The notes under the pieces: generated by a model
What the model was told of the DNA's origin: nothing
Seen by the model: only the letters and a program-made list of their open reading frames with translations
Database searches by the model: none
Shown: positions 11,393 through 22,014 of the stretch, piece after piece
How the letters are laid out: each line of letters opens with the position of its first letter
Position numbering within the stretch: the first letter of the stretch is position 1
From: Deinandra increscens subsp. villosa
Lineage: Eukaryota; Streptophyta; Magnoliopsida; Asterales; Asteraceae
NCBI GenBank assembly: GCA_039602395.1
Contig: JBCNJP010000003.1
Coordinates: forward strand, 14,405,691 to 14,469,690
DNA: 64,000 nucleotides
Reading direction: 5' to 3'
Program-made: the position numbers and the translations under genes

Positions 11393-11756
11393 GGGGAGGG
11401 GTGTTGGGTCGGGTCATCGGGTCTTGATACAAGTTCATGTGTGTCGAGTTTCACTAAAAAGATATCAATTTCTTTATAATAGTGAAATAAAGAAAGGAAC
11501 GGAAATACAATTAGGGTTTTTAACAATTGAATATTTGGTAAACGAAAACCAAATAGTTTGACGCGAGTTATTAGTCTCGAGGGTTTTCCATGAGTTAAGA
11601 CGGGTTCAGATACAAGGACAAACATGCATATAACATAGAGTGTTCATGTCATCCAAGATAATAAATAAATTTGTTGTTTCGAAATAACTTGAAATAAAGT
11701 ATTCTAATAAATTTGTTGCTTATGATTTCAGCTGAACATTATAAGCAATTAACACG
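10592..11756. other. Retroelement debris and simple repeats, no gene
   Basis: 10592-11050 resembles a copia leader. 11051-11083 is a truncated LTR end. 11088-11330 looks like an LTR fragment (GTTAGGATTCAAGTGGC, and a segment with ATGGTTCGGTCC), with no partner. A run of 15 T (11356-11370) is followed directly by a run of 21 G (11371-11391). Nothing coding is supported. Confidence 0.4.
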
Positions 11757-11759
11757 TTA

Positions 11760-11978
11760 GAGCATTCACAGTCCATTCCCTATCTTTATCCCTATAATTT
11801 ATATATTTATTATTACTTTTTCTCTCTCTTTCACTCACAACCACAATTAAATAAATGTAGGGATTCCACAGATTTTTCCTTAAATATTTCTCTCTGCTCT
11901 ACTCACAAACACTCAAAACTACACCTTAAATTTTAAGGTTTACCCTCAACCATTATAGGGAATGGGCTGTAAATGATC
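11760..11978. mobile_element. Tourist-like MITE (219 bp)
   Basis: Terminal inverted repeats GAGCATTCACAGTCCATTCCCTAT and the complement of ATAGGGAATGGGCTGTAAATGATC match with three mismatches. The flanking duplication is TTA on both sides (11757-11759, 11979-11981), as expected for PIF/Harbinger-type elements. No coding sequence. Confidence 0.8.
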
Positions 11979-12630
11979 TTAAGCTTTTGAGTAGTGAACG
12001 ATAATCAAGAAAAAGCAATTAACTAATCAAGTAGTGTATAATGAAACATAATCATCTAATGAATCATAAATCAACTCATGAATAGTCAACCAATAAGGGT
12101 GCACGGTATACATGCCTAATCCCTTGGCATGTATACGGTATGGATGACGCCGAACTCGGCATGTATACCGAGTTTATCAGTATTAGCGGCATCAGCATGT
12201 GTTGACCCAGTTTTCGGCAATTCGTTGCTGAGTGATGTCGGGAGAATCCGACCGTTCAACAGTCATTTTTTGACCGTTTGATATATATATATAGAGGAGA
12301 GTTAGGCTACATCAAACAAAAAACCTACATCATCTACGGACGCCCCTGGGGCGTCGGATCTGGAAACCAACGGCTGAGATCAAGGAGGGGTGTAATGTGT
12401 AAATGTTTGACATTTTAGGCGCGCTACAATCGTGGACTTGTGGCTGTGAGGGTAAAATCGTAAAAAACAAAATCACGACACAATTAATTTATTTTATTTT
12501 TCGTAATAATCGAATTCAAACTGACGGAACTAACCACTCCACCGAAAAATCAGCACCCCCAAAAACGCAGGGATACGCCGAAAATCTTTTGAAATTTTTG
12601 AAATAAAACAACCGAGAATCAAAAGCGACG

Positions 12631-14124
12631 ATGGCGGATAAACTGCAAAAACACGACAGTAAGCTTATCCCTTCTTTTGTTATATGATTGAATGTCGACT
12701 ATATATTCATACATTGTTCAGGGTTTCTTTGGCGTAAAATTTCAGAGGGTACCTGTGATCCAGAGAAACTTAAAAAGGAAGCTGATGAACCAGTCAGTAG
12801 CAAGCCGCAAAGTAGAAGAAAATCAATCGCAATAAAAGGTGTTTATGTTCCTCTTTACAAAGATTTACTTAATATATGGTGTTTAATTTTAAAATGTATG
12901 ATTTGTGTAATGCTAGGGTTTATGTTCATTCTAGTAAATAAAAAATGTATAATAAAATTACACCATGCTCGTCAAAAATAGGGTAGAAGGAAGATAATTA
13001 GAAACATAATAGTTTGAATATTAATGATCTGTAGAAAATGGTGAACATATGAAAAATGGTATTTTGTATTTTGAGTTGTGGTGTTATTGAGAAAATAATC
13101 CCCAATTTCTGAGCTTTAATAACTGATTGTGTCTGATGGAATCAGCATTTACATACAGAACTTGTATCATATCTGTTGTGGTGTGTAATTCATGGTGTTT
13201 ATTTATATGGTGAAACTGTTTGTCAAAAAATATTTGTTTGGCTATTCTTTTATCTTAAAAAAGGAAAAGGGAAGCGAAAAAGCTCGCGTATAGCAATCAA
13301 AACTGCATTTAACTACACAAACACATCAGAAACACCAATTGTTGTTGGTATGGGAGACGACTCAGGTACATAACTAATTATGATTTGCGATAATAATTTA
13401 AATTATATGATTTGTAAGATATAAAATTGGTCGGAACAATGCAGACTTTGAAGAACCAGCAGTTCTGACAAAAGGCAGGAAAAGAGCTAGAGATCAAACA
13501 AGCAGTGAATCTGATGATGGTGTATTTGTTCGTAACAAAATGGGAAACAACCGTAAATCGAAAACAGTGGTTGTGAAGGGTATGAGTGATGAAGAAAGTG
13601 ATGACTCTGACTTTGTGTCCAGAAAAACAAGTACAACTAAGAAGGGTGACAAGCCAACGTCAGTGCCCTTGGGACCCAAGATCTACCATCCGTTTGATGG
13701 TAGTAGGATTAAAGCAAGACTGTCAACATCAAACCTTACCGAATGGTTGGCAACATTCAGCGATAAACAACGGCAAGCAGTACAATCAATTGGATTCGGA
13801 AGATTGTTAGAGATTCAGATACATTCAATACCAACAGCATTGGGTTATTGGCTGTTGCATAACTATAATGATGAAACTAGTGTGTTGTGTTTGGGGCAGA
13901 GAAGTATTGAAATAACACCACAGTTGGTTAATAAGTTGTTGGGGGTCCCAATTGGGAAGAACCTATTAATTGAAAAGAGGACAAGCATCAAGTTGCCTGT
14001 AGTCGCTGAGTGGCGTGGCCAATTCAAAAAGGACCCCTGGGTATCTAGGCCATATGTGCTTGGTTTTTTTGAGAGGATAAAACAAACACCACACACATCT
14101 CTGCCTTACATCCAACTCTTTTAG
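12631..14124 (+). pseudogene. Truncated four-exon gene, Mutator-associated Ulp1-protease family N-terminal region
   Basis: Exons fit as 12631-12658, 12722-12838, 13270-13365 and from 13445, all with GT/AG junctions in phase 1 that keep one frame (MADKLQKHDS to FEEPAVLTKG). The protein has a lysine/serine-rich acidic N-terminus (SSESDDGVFV, SDEESDDSDF). A folded region follows (about 13700-14000) with ARLSTSNLTEWLATFSDKQR, VQSIGFGRLLEI, LGYWLLHNYND and ITPQLVNKLLGVP. This matches the N-terminal part of the large plant proteins that often carry a C-terminal Ulp1-like protease and travel inside Mutator-like elements. The protease itself is absent because the frame is cut near 14080 and runs into antisense FAR1 sequence. 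Family assignment is from memory of such proteins. Confidence 0.6.
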
Positions 14125-14783
14125 ACACACTAATTCTGGATACCTTTTGCCTAGCAGTGTCATTAAGTGTGTCGACCTTCTTTTTTTTATTAAACCCTTC
14201 CTGAGAACATACAAACTGTTTCTGCGTGCTAACACCAAATCGATCATGCCTCTCTGTAGACTTACGCACACTAAATCCAGAAATTCTAGCATAATACTGA
14301 TAATATTTTAATGCATGGTCAAGCGAAACGAATAATGTTCCTTCATACGGTTTATTCTTCACTGGAACATCAGGGATATAGAATTTTCCACCAGAGTTAG
14401 GGGACGTCACCTCAATACCAACAACCTTGTGCACATAAATATCTATCACAGAAACACCATATCACGTTATTAAATGAAAATCATAACAAAAATCATAATC
14501 TATGAAAAACAAACACAAAGTAGGATACTTCTTAAAATAAAAACGCCATACTACCCAAACATATGGTAAAAATGAAATAATTAGTGAGTTAGCATATATG
14601 AAATAATTAGTGAGTTAGCATATAAAAATCACATAGCGATTCAACAAATTGCATATCGATAACTGTATAACAAATCAGAAAAACAAAATGAAGATCTCGT
14701 GAACGCGAATCGAATGTATGCAACATAAAACTAATAAACGAAAACATATTACCTTCGATCGAGTTCTCAGACGAATTCTCCAT
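14090..14783 (-). pseudogene. FAR1-type DNA-binding domain remnant of a Mutator-like transposase
   Basis: Read on the minus strand, a short first exon (14783-14753, MENSSENSIE) is joined by a GT/AG intron to a second exon starting at 14442. The second exon encodes SLDHALKYYQYYARISGFSVRKS, then an RF...KQFVCSQEGF segment and RVGCKAEMCVV. This spacing of aromatic, Cys and His-region residues is that of the FAR1 DNA-binding domain. The frame is lost just past the conserved CKA motif, where it meets the plus-strand gene. The transposase core and SWIM zinc finger are missing, so only DNA binding could remain. Confidence 0.72.
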
Positions 14784-15091
14784 CACAAATTTACTCCAAA
14801 ACTAAAAATTAACAACGTAATAGCAATTGGAAACCGAATTAAAAGACTCGTTATGATAAGAAATACACCTTGATCAACCCCTAAAATAGATTGTAATCTC
14901 TTTCCATAAAATACGGAAATGCAGTTACAGAATGAAAATGGGAGGGAAACAAAAAATTTAATCCTATGACGATAATGCCCCTCCGTGTGATTTATTAGCG
15001 AAAATAGAGATTATTTAAAAAAACGTAAGATGTAGGGCTAGGATTAATCCGTAGGTGATGTAGGGGGATTTGCATGATGTATTTTACCCCA

Positions 15092-15140
<49 letters not shown>

Positions 15141-15144
<4 letters not shown>

Positions 15145-15330
15145 AGAGGATCATTTGAGAACCAATTTGATTTGAGAACTAAAAAGAACTAATTTGAGCC
15201 ACATGTTTATTACATGTACCCCCCCCCCTCCCATGAATTGTAGTGCCCCCCCCCCCCCTCTGAAATTTGTGATTGAGATTTAGTTCTCAAAAGTTCTCAA
15301 AATAAAAAGTTCTCATTTGAACCTAACCCT
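15141..15330 (+). mobile_element. TA-flanked MITE family A, copy 1
   Basis: Starts AGGGAGAGGATCATTTGAGAACC and ends GTTCTCATTTGAACCTAACCCT, imperfect inverted repeats about 30 bp long, with (TA)n on both sides. No coding. Five other copies lie at 15362, 52428, 52647, 52871 and 53116. Confidence 0.8.
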
Positions 15331-15361
15331 ATATATATATATGTATATATATATATATGTA

Positions 15362-15533
15362 TAAGGAGAGGATCATTTGAGAACCAATTTGATTTGAGAA
15401 CTAAAAAGAACTAATTTGAGCCACAAGTTTATTTACATGTATCCCCCCTCCCATGAATTGTAATGGTCCCCCCTAAAATTTGTGGTTGAGATTTAGTTCT
15501 CAAAATAAAAAGTTCTCATTTGAACCTAACCCT
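15362..15533 (+). mobile_element. TA-flanked MITE family A, copy 2
   Basis: Same orientation and ends as the copy immediately to the left, separated from it only by an imperfect TA tract. It is shorter by small internal deletions. Confidence 0.8.
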
Positions 15534-15641
15534 ATATATATATATATAATCAATTCAAACAATATATATTACCCTTCTATATCTCATAAATTTTATACCT
15601 CAATTCAATCAATCTCAAACCTCTACATTTTTTCTCTCAAC

Positions 15642-16792
15642 ATGAATTGCTCTCGCCCAAGGTATAGAATCTCACCCGAGCGTATGACTTCATCTAGTAG
15701 TTCGAGTGATTCGGACGAGGACGTGATGGGGTTCATGAATCTTTGTTATCGCGTTGTATTAGACGAAGAAGCTCGAGAGATGAATACAAGGACGAATATT
15801 TATCGAAATTGTAGGGCAAGTCATGATCGCTTGATTGAGCTATATTTCGCCGACGAGCCACGTTTTCACGAAGGTATTTTTAAAGATAGATTTCGAATGT
15901 CTAAGAATTTGTTTAATCGTATTCTGAATGATGTTGAAAGTAACTTCGAGTGGTTTACTTTTCATATCGACGGGAGGGGGGTGTCCAAGTTTCACGGCTA
16001 TACAGAAATGTACGGTAACTATTCATCAATTGGCAACCGGTAACGTGCCTGACGAATACGAAGAATTTTTGGAAATGTACGAAAGAACATCACGTGAATG
16101 CTTACACTACTTTTGTGATGCTATAATTAGACTTTATAAAGATGAATTTTTGTGTTCACCGACTAGCCATGATCTTGCTCTTTTATATGAGGCCCATTTA
16201 GAAAGACATGGTCTCTCTGACATGATTGGTAGCATCGATTGTATGCACTGGGAATGGAGAAACTGTCCAACAAAATATAAAGTACAGTATCATCGCGGTG
16301 ATCATCCAAAACCAACGATAATACTCGAGGCAGTTGCGTCATAAGAAATGTGGTTTTGGCATGCTTTCTTTGGTGTTGCAGGTTCAAACAATGACATAAA
16401 CGTGCTAAATCAGTCAACATTGTTCACGAACGAGTTGAAAGGTATTGCTCCGAAAGCTCCTTTTACGATTAATGGACGGGAATACAAACGGGGCTACTAC
16501 CTTGCCGATGGAATATATCCCACTTGGTCTACTTTTGTAAAAACCGTATACACATCCATATGCAATCAAGGAGAAGAAAATGAAGAAGTTGCAAGAAGGT
16601 GCAAGAAAAGATGTCGAAAGAGCGTTTCGTAGGTTGAAATCTAAGTGGGCAATAATCAATCGAAAAGCACGGCCAACAGACACAGCTTTGATGGAGAATA
16701 TCATGCACACTTGCATGATACTTCACAACATGACACTGAAAGACGAGGGCGCAGGTATATCACCGGTACACATTCATGATCTTCCAGTCTAG
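15642..16792 (+). pseudogene. PIF/Harbinger transposase (Plant_tran / HARBI1-like nuclease), decayed
   Basis: The ATG at 15642 starts MNCSRPRYRIS with an acidic serine-rich N-terminus. RPHF-like text (DEPRFHEGIFKDRFRMSKNLF) follows, then the DDE nuclease: D at about 16237 in IGSIDCMHW, D at about 16507 in YYLADGIYP, and E at about 16616 in KDVERAF. Family members in plants are annotated as HARBI1- or ALP1-like. Three lesions are visible: a frameshift near 15990-16030, a TAA stop at 16342-16344, and a frameshift near 16560-16580. All three catalytic residues survive in the separate frames, so the inactivation looks recent. It would cut DNA for transposition together with a Myb-like partner, which is not present here. 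Confidence 0.88.
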
Positions 16793-17228
16793 CCGACCGA
16801 CAATGAGGATGTTTATATGGAGATACAGGATAGCGAGACACACTTTCAGCTACATTCAAAATTACGGAGCATGTCGCCGCAAACTTGGAAGTCGAGCTAA
16901 CGGAAGAAGAGCTAAACGTAAAACCTCCGCCCTAGATTTGTATTTTTTTTAATTTGAAGAATAAATGGTGCTTGTTTATTTTTTATAGGAATTTGGTCAT
17001 TTTTTTATTTATTTTAGGACTTTTTAATGTTTATTTTTAAATTAATGAATTTTATGTTTTTATTTTACATATTTAATGTTTTTATTTATTTAATTATTTT
17101 TGTTTAAAAAAAATGAAAAAAAAAGTATGCCTAAAACATGTCTTAGGCATCATACCCACCAACAAAACATCAATTGTACATATTTTCATGATTGGACAGT
17201 TTTATAATCAAAAATATGTCTTACCATG
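16793..17228. other. PIF/Harbinger 3' noncoding region
   Basis: AT-rich 3' flank of the transposase. It includes a small palindrome-like stretch (GCCTAAAACATGTCTTAGGC, 17130-17149) and ends at the CCATG target site of the gypsy element. Confidence 0.6.
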
Positions 17229-17616
17229 TGATGAGGAAAGGTAAAAATCGGATATGCAAATGTAGCAACGAGGATAAATCGAAGGCGACAACCAAACTAA
17301 GATATCTCCAAAACAACAGGATGCAATTGCGACGGAGCCAGCAGCAAGTGCCTCCGTTTCACACTAAGGAACTTGCGGACCAAGTTTATTAGTATAAATA
17401 GAGCATTCATGAATCAGAGAAAGGATTTTTTTGGGATCAGAGAGAGATTTTACACTTTTAGTGTGTGTTTTGTTCTCTACATTCTGAACTTGTACACATG
17501 ACTTCAATCAATAAAATACCTTCGTGATTCCTAATTCTCTCCTATTTCTTTTCATAAATTCAATAGTGAGGTCTAGAATTTCATTTTACGTGCGAGTGAG
17601 ATTTTATTCTTCATCA
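17229..17616 (+). repeat. Gypsy 5' LTR
   Basis: Direct repeat of 42953-43338. A TATAAATA box lies at 17393-17400 and AATAAA at 17510-17515, giving a conventional promoter/polyadenylation layout. Confidence 0.96.
17393..17400 (+). promoter_or_regulatory. TATA box of gypsy LTR
   Basis: TATAAATA in the middle of the LTR, also present in the 3' copy, about 110 bases before the AATAAA signal. Confidence 0.65.
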
Positions 17617-17618
17617 AT

Positions 17619-17632
17619 TGGCGCCATCCGTG
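17619..17632 (+). other. Gypsy primer binding site (tRNA-Asp-like)
   Basis: TGGCGCCATCCGTG lies two bases after the LTR. TGGCGCC matches the complement of the 3' end of tRNA-Asp; the rest matches only loosely. Confidence 0.65.
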
Positions 17633-17654
17633 TATTAATTGAATTGGAAAAAGG

Positions 17655-20404
17655 ATGGAGAAATTAGTTGGTGATTCGGCGAAAAAGAACACTGTATTCA
17701 CATCATCGAGTGCAGGAAAGGTCAATATGAGCTCCAAAGGATCTGGTGGAGGATTTAGTAAGAAACCTTCAATGTTTTCGTTTTCAAGTCATGAAAAAGA
17801 CATTGTTGGTTCGATAAAGGATCAGCGAGAAGGAGATGATCCGTTACGAAGTTCTGATGTTTTAAGTGAATTTGATGACGAATTCCTGATACGAAATTTG
17901 GAGGTCCTGCGAAAACTGAAAGATAAGCAGGATCGAGAGTTGTGGCTTCAGGAGGTCCGAACAAAGCTCAAATTCACTCCTGAGCGTGATGTGCCAAAAA
18001 TGGCAAATCAGAACAATGTTCTAGATGATCCTGAGGATGATCCGGTCCTCATTAAGAAACCGGCATCTCCAGGGGCGACAAAAACATTTGTGCCATATTT
18101 CCCTCCTTCAATGCAAGAGCAGTCGAAGTTTGCTAACTGGATCGCTAATGCACAATTTCCGAAGAAATTAAAAATGCCTACTTCTGTGAAGAAGTATGCA
18201 GGCTTGTCAGATCCTGATGATCATGTATTTGATTTTTGGTCAGCGGCCCGTTTGGAATGCTGGTCAGAGGAAACGTGGTGCCACATGCTGGTTCAAACAT
18301 TTACGGGGGCTGCCAGGGTATGGTATGATTCATTACCCAACGCTCAGATCGTGGGATTTGAAGATTTGAAAGAAAAGTTTTTACGACAATTTAGTCAGCA
18401 GCGAAAATGTACTAAAGAAGTTACTGAAGTTCATAATATTCGGCGAAGGAATGATGAGAGTCTCGAAAACTTTGTGGTTCGTTTTAATAATGAGACCATG
18501 AAGATAGTTGGTGCCCAGGACCAGTTGCGGATCTCTGGTTTTTGTCATGGGGTAAGGCATTCACATTTAGTAGAAAAACTACATGAGGACTTGCCTAAAA
18601 CCATGGAAGTGTTGATGGATAGAGTGCGAGTCTATGTTAAAGGGCGAAGTGCTTCGGGAAATATTCAAGGAATAAATACCCATAAGCCATCCTCAAAGGG
18701 TGCAAATGCAAATGTCAAAAGTGTTGGTTCAAGTGAAAATACTTACCCACAGAGAAACCTATCTTGGGGAAAGTATAGAATGCAACCATATGATAAAAGA
18801 AGGGATGGAAATTTTGGAAGAAATAAAAGAAATTGGGAGGCGAAGGCGGAAGAGTTCCCAATGTTAACTAAGACCCCTAGTGAAATTTTGGCAACAGAAA
18901 AGGTACAATTTGCTACACCTCAAAGAACACGCTTGGGTGCAAATGCAGATACGACAAAATATTGTGATTTCCATAAAGACAGAGGTCATGATACGGATGA
19001 CTGTCGGCATTTGCGGAGCGAGATAGATAAAGCTATTAAATCTGGAAAGTTGTCTCATTTGGTAAAAAATATACAAGAGGGCCGTCCTATTGCAAATGCC
19101 AAAAATGTTATTGGGATGATCAGACAAAATCCTAACACTTGGCATAGGAATGTGCGAACAAAGGTAGTAGATGAGGCTTGGAAAATGTGTGAAATTATAT
19201 TTCCCCCTGTAAGAGGGGAAGATGCAAAAGAAAACCCCGTGGTTATTACTGTTGGAATTGCTGGGTTCCTAGTGAAAAGAACATATCTCGATACGGGAAG
19301 CGCATCTGAGATAATGTATAAATCATGTTTTCGGAAAATGGGACCGGATGTGCAAAACAAATTGAAGCCTTATAATTCACCTTTAATTGGCTTTTCGGGG
19401 GAAATTGTACACCCTATGGGAGAAGTCACTTTGCCTGTGATCTTTGGTGATGATAAGTTTTTTAGAGAAGTGATGTTGACATTTGTGATAGTTGCAACTC
19501 CATCACCACACAATGTCATTATAGGAAGACCTGGATTGAAAATGATAGGGGTCATTGTGTCAATACCACATGGAATGGTTCGTTTTCCCACACCTGCTGG
19601 GATTGCAACTGTAGAATCGGATGTGGAAATGCATATAGCAATGGTGAATAAACCTGATAAAGAAGGTATTAAAGTGGTTCAAGAGGATGTGTTAACAAAG
19701 GATAAGTGGGTAATAAATGAAAATTTTCCGGATCAAGTCATAGAAGTAGGGAGGAAGTTACAAGGTAGGGAAAAGTTATTTGAGTTGTTAAAAAGAAATG
19801 TTGACATCTTCGCATGGGAACCATCGGATATGACAGGCGTTCCGAAACATTTTGCCGAACATCACCTCAATGTCTATCCTGGTGTCAAGCCAATACAACA
19901 GAAGCGAAGAATTGTTGACAAGGTCAGAAATGAAGCTATAAAAAGCGAAGTTGATAAACTTGTCGAAGCTGGAATATTAAGGGAAGTACATTACCAAACT
20001 TGGGTTGCAAACCCAGTTTTGGTCAAAAAACCAGACGGTTCCTGGCGTATGTGTATAGACTTTAAAGATCTAAATAAGGCATGTCCTAAGGATTGTTACC
20101 CCTTGCCAGAAATAGATTTTAAAGTCGATTCTTTGGCTAGGTATAGGTGGAAGTGTTTTCTTGATGCATACAAAGGATATCATCAAATCACTATGGCTGT
20201 GGATGATGAAGACAAAACAGCTTTTATTACAAACGAAGGCCTTTTTTGTTATAAAAAGATGCCTTTTGGTTTAAAGAATGCTGGAGCAACGTATCAAAGA
20301 TTGATGGATAAGACTTTCCAAGCACAAGTGGGAAGAAATTTGGAGGCATATGTTGATGATGTAGTCATCAAAAGTTGTGAAGAAAAAGACATGATTGAGG
20401 ATAT
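17655..20404 (+). pseudogene. Gypsy gag-protease-RT polyprotein, 5' part (cut by CACTA)
   Basis: An unbroken frame from the ATG at 17655. Residues about 150-335 form a Retrotrans_gag domain (FPKKLKMPTSVKKYAGLSDP, WYDSLPNAQI, LKEKFLRQFS). A knuckle CDFHKDRGHDTDDC follows at about 436-449. The protease has YLDTGSAS at about 543-550. RT runs from about residue 740, with HYQTWVANPVLVKKPDGSWR, FLDAYKGYHQI and the catalytic YVDD at residues 899-902. Gag would form particles, the protease would cut the polyprotein, and RT would copy the RNA. The frame is intact to 20404, where CACTA entered 44 bases past YVDD. The frame continues at 35710 with no shift once the insertion and its 3-bp duplication are removed. 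Confidence 0.94.
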
Positions 20405-21180
20405 CACTACGTCAAAAAGTGGCTTTGGCCACGGTTTTTTTGATAACGCATAGCCACTGTTTTGAAAAAAGTGTGGCCAAAGGTAAGAAATTCTCGTTTT
20501 AGCCACACATATTGTGTACCCGTGGCCAAATATATAGCCTTTGGAACCTTTTAGCCACGTATTTTTTTGTTTATGTGACAACAACAATCAGGTGCAGTGG
20601 CTTTAGCCACTGTTTTACAAAAACATGTGGCACTTATTTGTCACACTTATAAAAGAGTGGCGAAATGCACCAAACGGCGACGGAATTTTTATGATTCTTT
20701 ATTCGTGTGACCAAAAAGGAATGTATGGCCACACTTAAATAATGTTGTATGACGAAAGAGTAGATTTTATTACTTAGTAAATTAAAAGAAAACAAAACTA
20801 TTAAGTATATATTATGTGTGGCTAAATGTGAGCAATGGCCACGCTTTTTACTTAGTTATGTGGCTAAAAGCTAGTACATATGGCCACTGTTATTAGGTTG
20901 TGTGACTAAATATTAGATGACTAATGGTCACGGTAGGTTGTGAGTGACAAAAATCTATTACCTATGGCCACATATATTAACCGTGACTAAATGGTAGGTT
21001 GTGAGTGACAAAAATCTATTTTATGGTCACGGTAATATTAAACGCGTGGCGAAAAAGAGAAGATTTGTGTTTATATGTTTATCATTTTTTATTATCTTGT
21101 GATATGGCTACTCATATTAAACATTGGTTGCGTGACAAATTATGACAAATGGTCACGGTATATTAATTTTAGGTGGCTAA
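20405..21180. repeat. CACTA 5' subterminal repeat region
   Basis: Dense, irregular copies of GTGGCTAAA, TGGCCACG, GGTCACGG and their complements. No open frame is supported. These are likely binding sites for the transposition protein. Confidence 0.75.
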
Positions 21181-21937
21181 AAGAAGACAAACAGTCGACG
21201 GCGCTTGTAATCATGATTATTTCATTTACTTTATCGGTCTAATCTCCATCTACCACGCCCCTCGATTATCGATATATACTTATCTCTGTATCAGTTTTCA
21301 TCATCATCTCCACCATGCCCCTTTTCTCCCAGTCTCTCTCTCTCTGTTTTTCGTCCATCATCGCCGGAAAAAAATGTGGAATTGGTGTCATCCGTATGTG
21401 GAAAACGGTAAGTTATCATCTTCACCACTGAAGTTCGATTGAAATTTTCGTCTCAGATTTGGTAATTTTTTCTTATGCAGGGAAAGATTGTACTCTGTAT
21501 CTCCTGGGAGCAGATTTTAAGTTATTGTGGAAACCATGGAGACGAGAAATCTCTAATGGTTCATACAAATGCTTTACTGAGAGCAGATTTTAAGTTATTT
21601 TATAATTTTATAACAATCAGCAGTAAGGGCCCATATGAGGTTTGCATGCCCTGTTTGTTGCAACCCTAAACTTGAACAAGGTAGTTGATCTCACTACCCT
21701 CCTTTCTTTCTTTTACTCATTCCTTGATTAATTTATAATGTGCTTGATAAATTATGATTTATTATTGTTATTAATAATAGATCTAACTTTAGTTGCAACA
21801 TTGGGTGGTACCAATCACTCAAATGGCCCGGATAACGATGTTGGATTGTGGAAGGGGAACGATGTAGGAGATGTAGCAAAAGAGATGCTTCTTCACCATT
21901 TTCAGTTCCCTCAGCCCCAGACAATCTGAAAACGAAA
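21181..21937. other. CACTA internal region, possible exon-like bits, repeats of one 26-bp segment
   Basis: Contains a CT-rich stretch (21300-21360) and a short frame at 21374 (MWNWCHPYVENG) ending at a GTAAGT donor-like site; too short to name. The segment GGGAGCAGATTTTAAGTTATT occurs at about 21508 and 22017, with a partial copy near 21582, showing local duplication. Confidence 0.35.
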
Positions 21938-22014
21938 ATGGCGGACGAAGGCGGTAGGAAATCAGGTACCGTGAAGTGGTTCAACGACACCAAGGGTTTC
22001 GGCTTCATAACTCC
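21938..22014 (+). pseudogene. Captured fragment of a cold-shock-domain protein (N-terminus)
   Basis: The ATG at 21938 starts MADEGGRKSGTVKWFNDTKG, followed by FGFITP. This is the beginning of a plant cold-shock-domain/glycine-rich RNA-binding protein: the SGTVKWFN strand and the KGFGFI RNP1 motif are unmistakable. The fragment stops at about 22014, where the next strand (DGG.DLFVH) should follow, and runs into the local GGGAGCAGATTTTAAG repeat. It lacks RNP2 and all downstream domains, so no working RNA chaperone could be made. Host exon capture by CACTA elements is well known. Confidence 0.85.

Larger units (their letters stand above)
12293..15096. mobile_element. Mutator-like element in a (TA)n tract, internally deleted and chimeric
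   Basis: The left end (12293-12345) and right end (15040-15096) align as imperfect inverted repeats of about 55 bp sharing TACATCA and CCTACATCA(T/C)CTACGGA. (TA)n tracts lie on both sides, so the target duplication cannot be read. Inside are two convergent, truncated genes that meet near 14070-14090: a plus-strand four-exon gene and a minus-strand gene with a FAR1-type DNA-binding domain. FAR1-like domains are known from Mutator-type transposases. The catalytic transposase is missing, so the copy is non-autonomous. Confidence 0.72.

Noticed and set aside
11299..11625. Frames containing poly-Gly or poly-Pro
   Set aside because: They are produced by the poly-G tract and have no other support.
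17130..17160. Candidate right end of the PIF element at GCATCATACCCACC
   Set aside because: It resembles the left end, but no TAA duplication follows. The better match with a TAA duplication lies at 43355, across the gypsy insertion.
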